The notes under the pieces: model-generated
What the model was told of the DNA's origin: nothing
The model's database searches: none
The model's input: only the letters and a program-made list of their open reading frames with translations
Shown: positions 63,241 through 64,000 of the stretch, one piece after another
Layout: each line of letters begins with the position of its first letter
Numbering within the stretch: position 1 is the first letter of the stretch
Made by a program: the position numbers and the translations under genes
Origin: Colletotrichum lupini
Taxonomy: Eukaryota; Ascomycota; Sordariomycetes; Glomerellales; Glomerellaceae
Assembly: GCF_023278565.1 (NCBI RefSeq)
Contig: NC_064675.1
Location: forward strand, 2,542,001 to 2,606,000
Direction: 5' to 3'
DNA length: 64,000 nucleotides

Positions 63241-63549
63241 GATGACGTGAGTCGGACGTGCTCATACAGCATCATAGCTTCGAAACATGCTCAGTTTAAA
63301 ATGGTAACATTAAGTATTGCTCAGTCTGTTCTTTTGTACGACAATACGAACGTCAATCTTCAGCACCCCTTCTCAAGTGATATAGCCCCCCCCCCCCCCA
63401 ACATACGTCCCAAAATGATGCATAAAAATCCAGCCACCAAAATGCTCCGGCTTGCTTGAAGAAGATGAGAAAGAAAAACAGGGAAGAAATTATCGAGTGA
63501 ACGCACACGCGCACGTTAGCCGCATTTCTCACAAACACAACGACGCCTA
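63241..63549. terminator. Convergent 3' flanks
   Basis: These 309 bp between two genes ending toward each other probably carry both 3' UTRs. A run of 14 C lies at 63386-63399. No gene is seen. Confidence 0.4.
63386..63399 (+). repeat. Poly-C tract of 14 bases
   Basis: A homopolymer between two convergent genes; its length may be unreliable in sequencing. Confidence 0.8.
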
Positions 63550-64000
63550 CTATGAAAGACCAAGGAAATTCGGCTCTCCCCCACCCCCAGCCGTCCAGTC
63601 AAAATCGTCCATGAGCATCGACCAGTCGATATCCTGCAGCGGGTCACTCGCCGGCACAAGGTTCGCGTTCGAATCCGTCGCCGCCGCTACCACAAGGTCA
63701 GCAACACTCCCACCGAACCCCCGGCCACCCCTACACTCACGCGTCGACGCCGTGCCCCCCACCCCGGTTCCCTGTCCAACACCACCTCCTCCAGCAACAC
63801 CACCGGCACCACCGACCCCGACACCAGAACCGCCCTGCCCAACCCTCGCCTGATCAAGCTCTTTCTTCCACCGTCTCAGCGTCCCAAACGCGATGACAGC
63901 ACCCGTACGGTGCGGATACTGCGAGATGGGCGCCTCCAGCTTGGGCATCATGTGCCTCAGACTCCAATAACTCTCCGACATGCGCAGCACGCGCATGGCG
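63550..64000 (-). CDS. C-terminal part of a probable fungal transcription factor
   Basis: The minus-strand frame is open from the right window edge to TAG at 63550. The visible 149 residues include WSLRHMMPKLEAPISQYPHRTGA-type sequence, then a long glycine/valine-rich low-complexity linker, then DPLQDIDWSMLMDDFDWTAG near the C-terminus. Acidic-aromatic tails of the DWSxxMDDFxW kind are common at the ends of Zn2Cys6 regulators, where they may act in activation. The DNA-binding domain would lie outside the window, so the class is inferred. The internal ATG at 63996 is unlikely to be the true start. Confidence 0.6.
   Translation of the reverse strand, partial: AMRVLRMSESYWSLRHMMPKLEAPISQYPHRTGAVIAFGTLRRWKKELDQARVGQGGSGVGVGGAGGVAGGGGVGQGTGVGGTASTRECRGGRGFGGSVADLVVAAATDSNANLVPASDPLQDIDWSMLMDDFDWTAGGGGEPNFLGLS

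Overview
The window comes from a filamentous ascomycete (Pezizomycotina, most likely a Sordariomycete). The evidence is many short introns of 55-75 nt with CTAAC/CTGAC-like branch sites, several Zn2Cys6 regulators, a vanillyl-alcohol-oxidase family enzyme, a TALE homeodomain regulator, and an AT-rich retroelement carrying the CpA-to-TpA signature of repeat-induced point mutation (RIP). I cannot name the species. All exon structures were spliced by eye from reading frames, splice sites and family motifs.

Left region (1-20.3 kb), accessory in character. A Zn2Cys6 regulator runs off the left edge (1-455, minus). Next is a regulator with two C2H2 fingers followed by a Zn2Cys6 cluster (1727-4385, minus). 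A 7.4 kb Ty1/copia LTR retrotransposon (4819-12178) follows. It is so heavily RIPed that CA and TG dinucleotides are almost absent, yet protease, integrase, reverse transcriptase and RNase H remain readable. Its right end lies inside the heme-binding exon of a cytochrome P450 (12173-13784, minus), which therefore lacks its C-terminus. The P450 is divergent from a ten-exon vanillyl-alcohol oxidase gene (14560-16898, plus) with all known catalytic positions kept, a 12-nt micro-exon and a peroxisomal-type C-terminus. A 111-bp imperfect hairpin lies between the two. Regulators, P450 and VAO together look like an eroding phenolic-metabolism locus. Two unrecognised small ORFs follow: one with an in-frame stop (18048-18638) and one intact (19806-20306).

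Middle region (20.3-55.1 kb). A five-exon Zn2Cys6/fungal_trans regulator (21392-24472, minus) is followed by about 30 kb in which I can support only one gene, a TALE/KN homeodomain regulator (35882-37229, minus). It is flanked by 11.4 kb and 17.9 kb of non-RIPed, moderate-GC, apparently non-coding DNA with scattered microsatellites.

Right region (55.1-64 kb), compact and housekeeping-like. It holds a rhodanese-homology protein with no catalytic cysteine and a long disordered tail (minus), a caspase-fold peptidase C14 protein (minus), a divergent PBN1/PIG-X subunit of GPI mannosyltransferase I (plus), a membrane-anchored prolyl-4-hydroxylase-like 2OG-Fe(II) oxygenase (plus), and the C-terminal end of a further probable regulator running off the right edge (minus).
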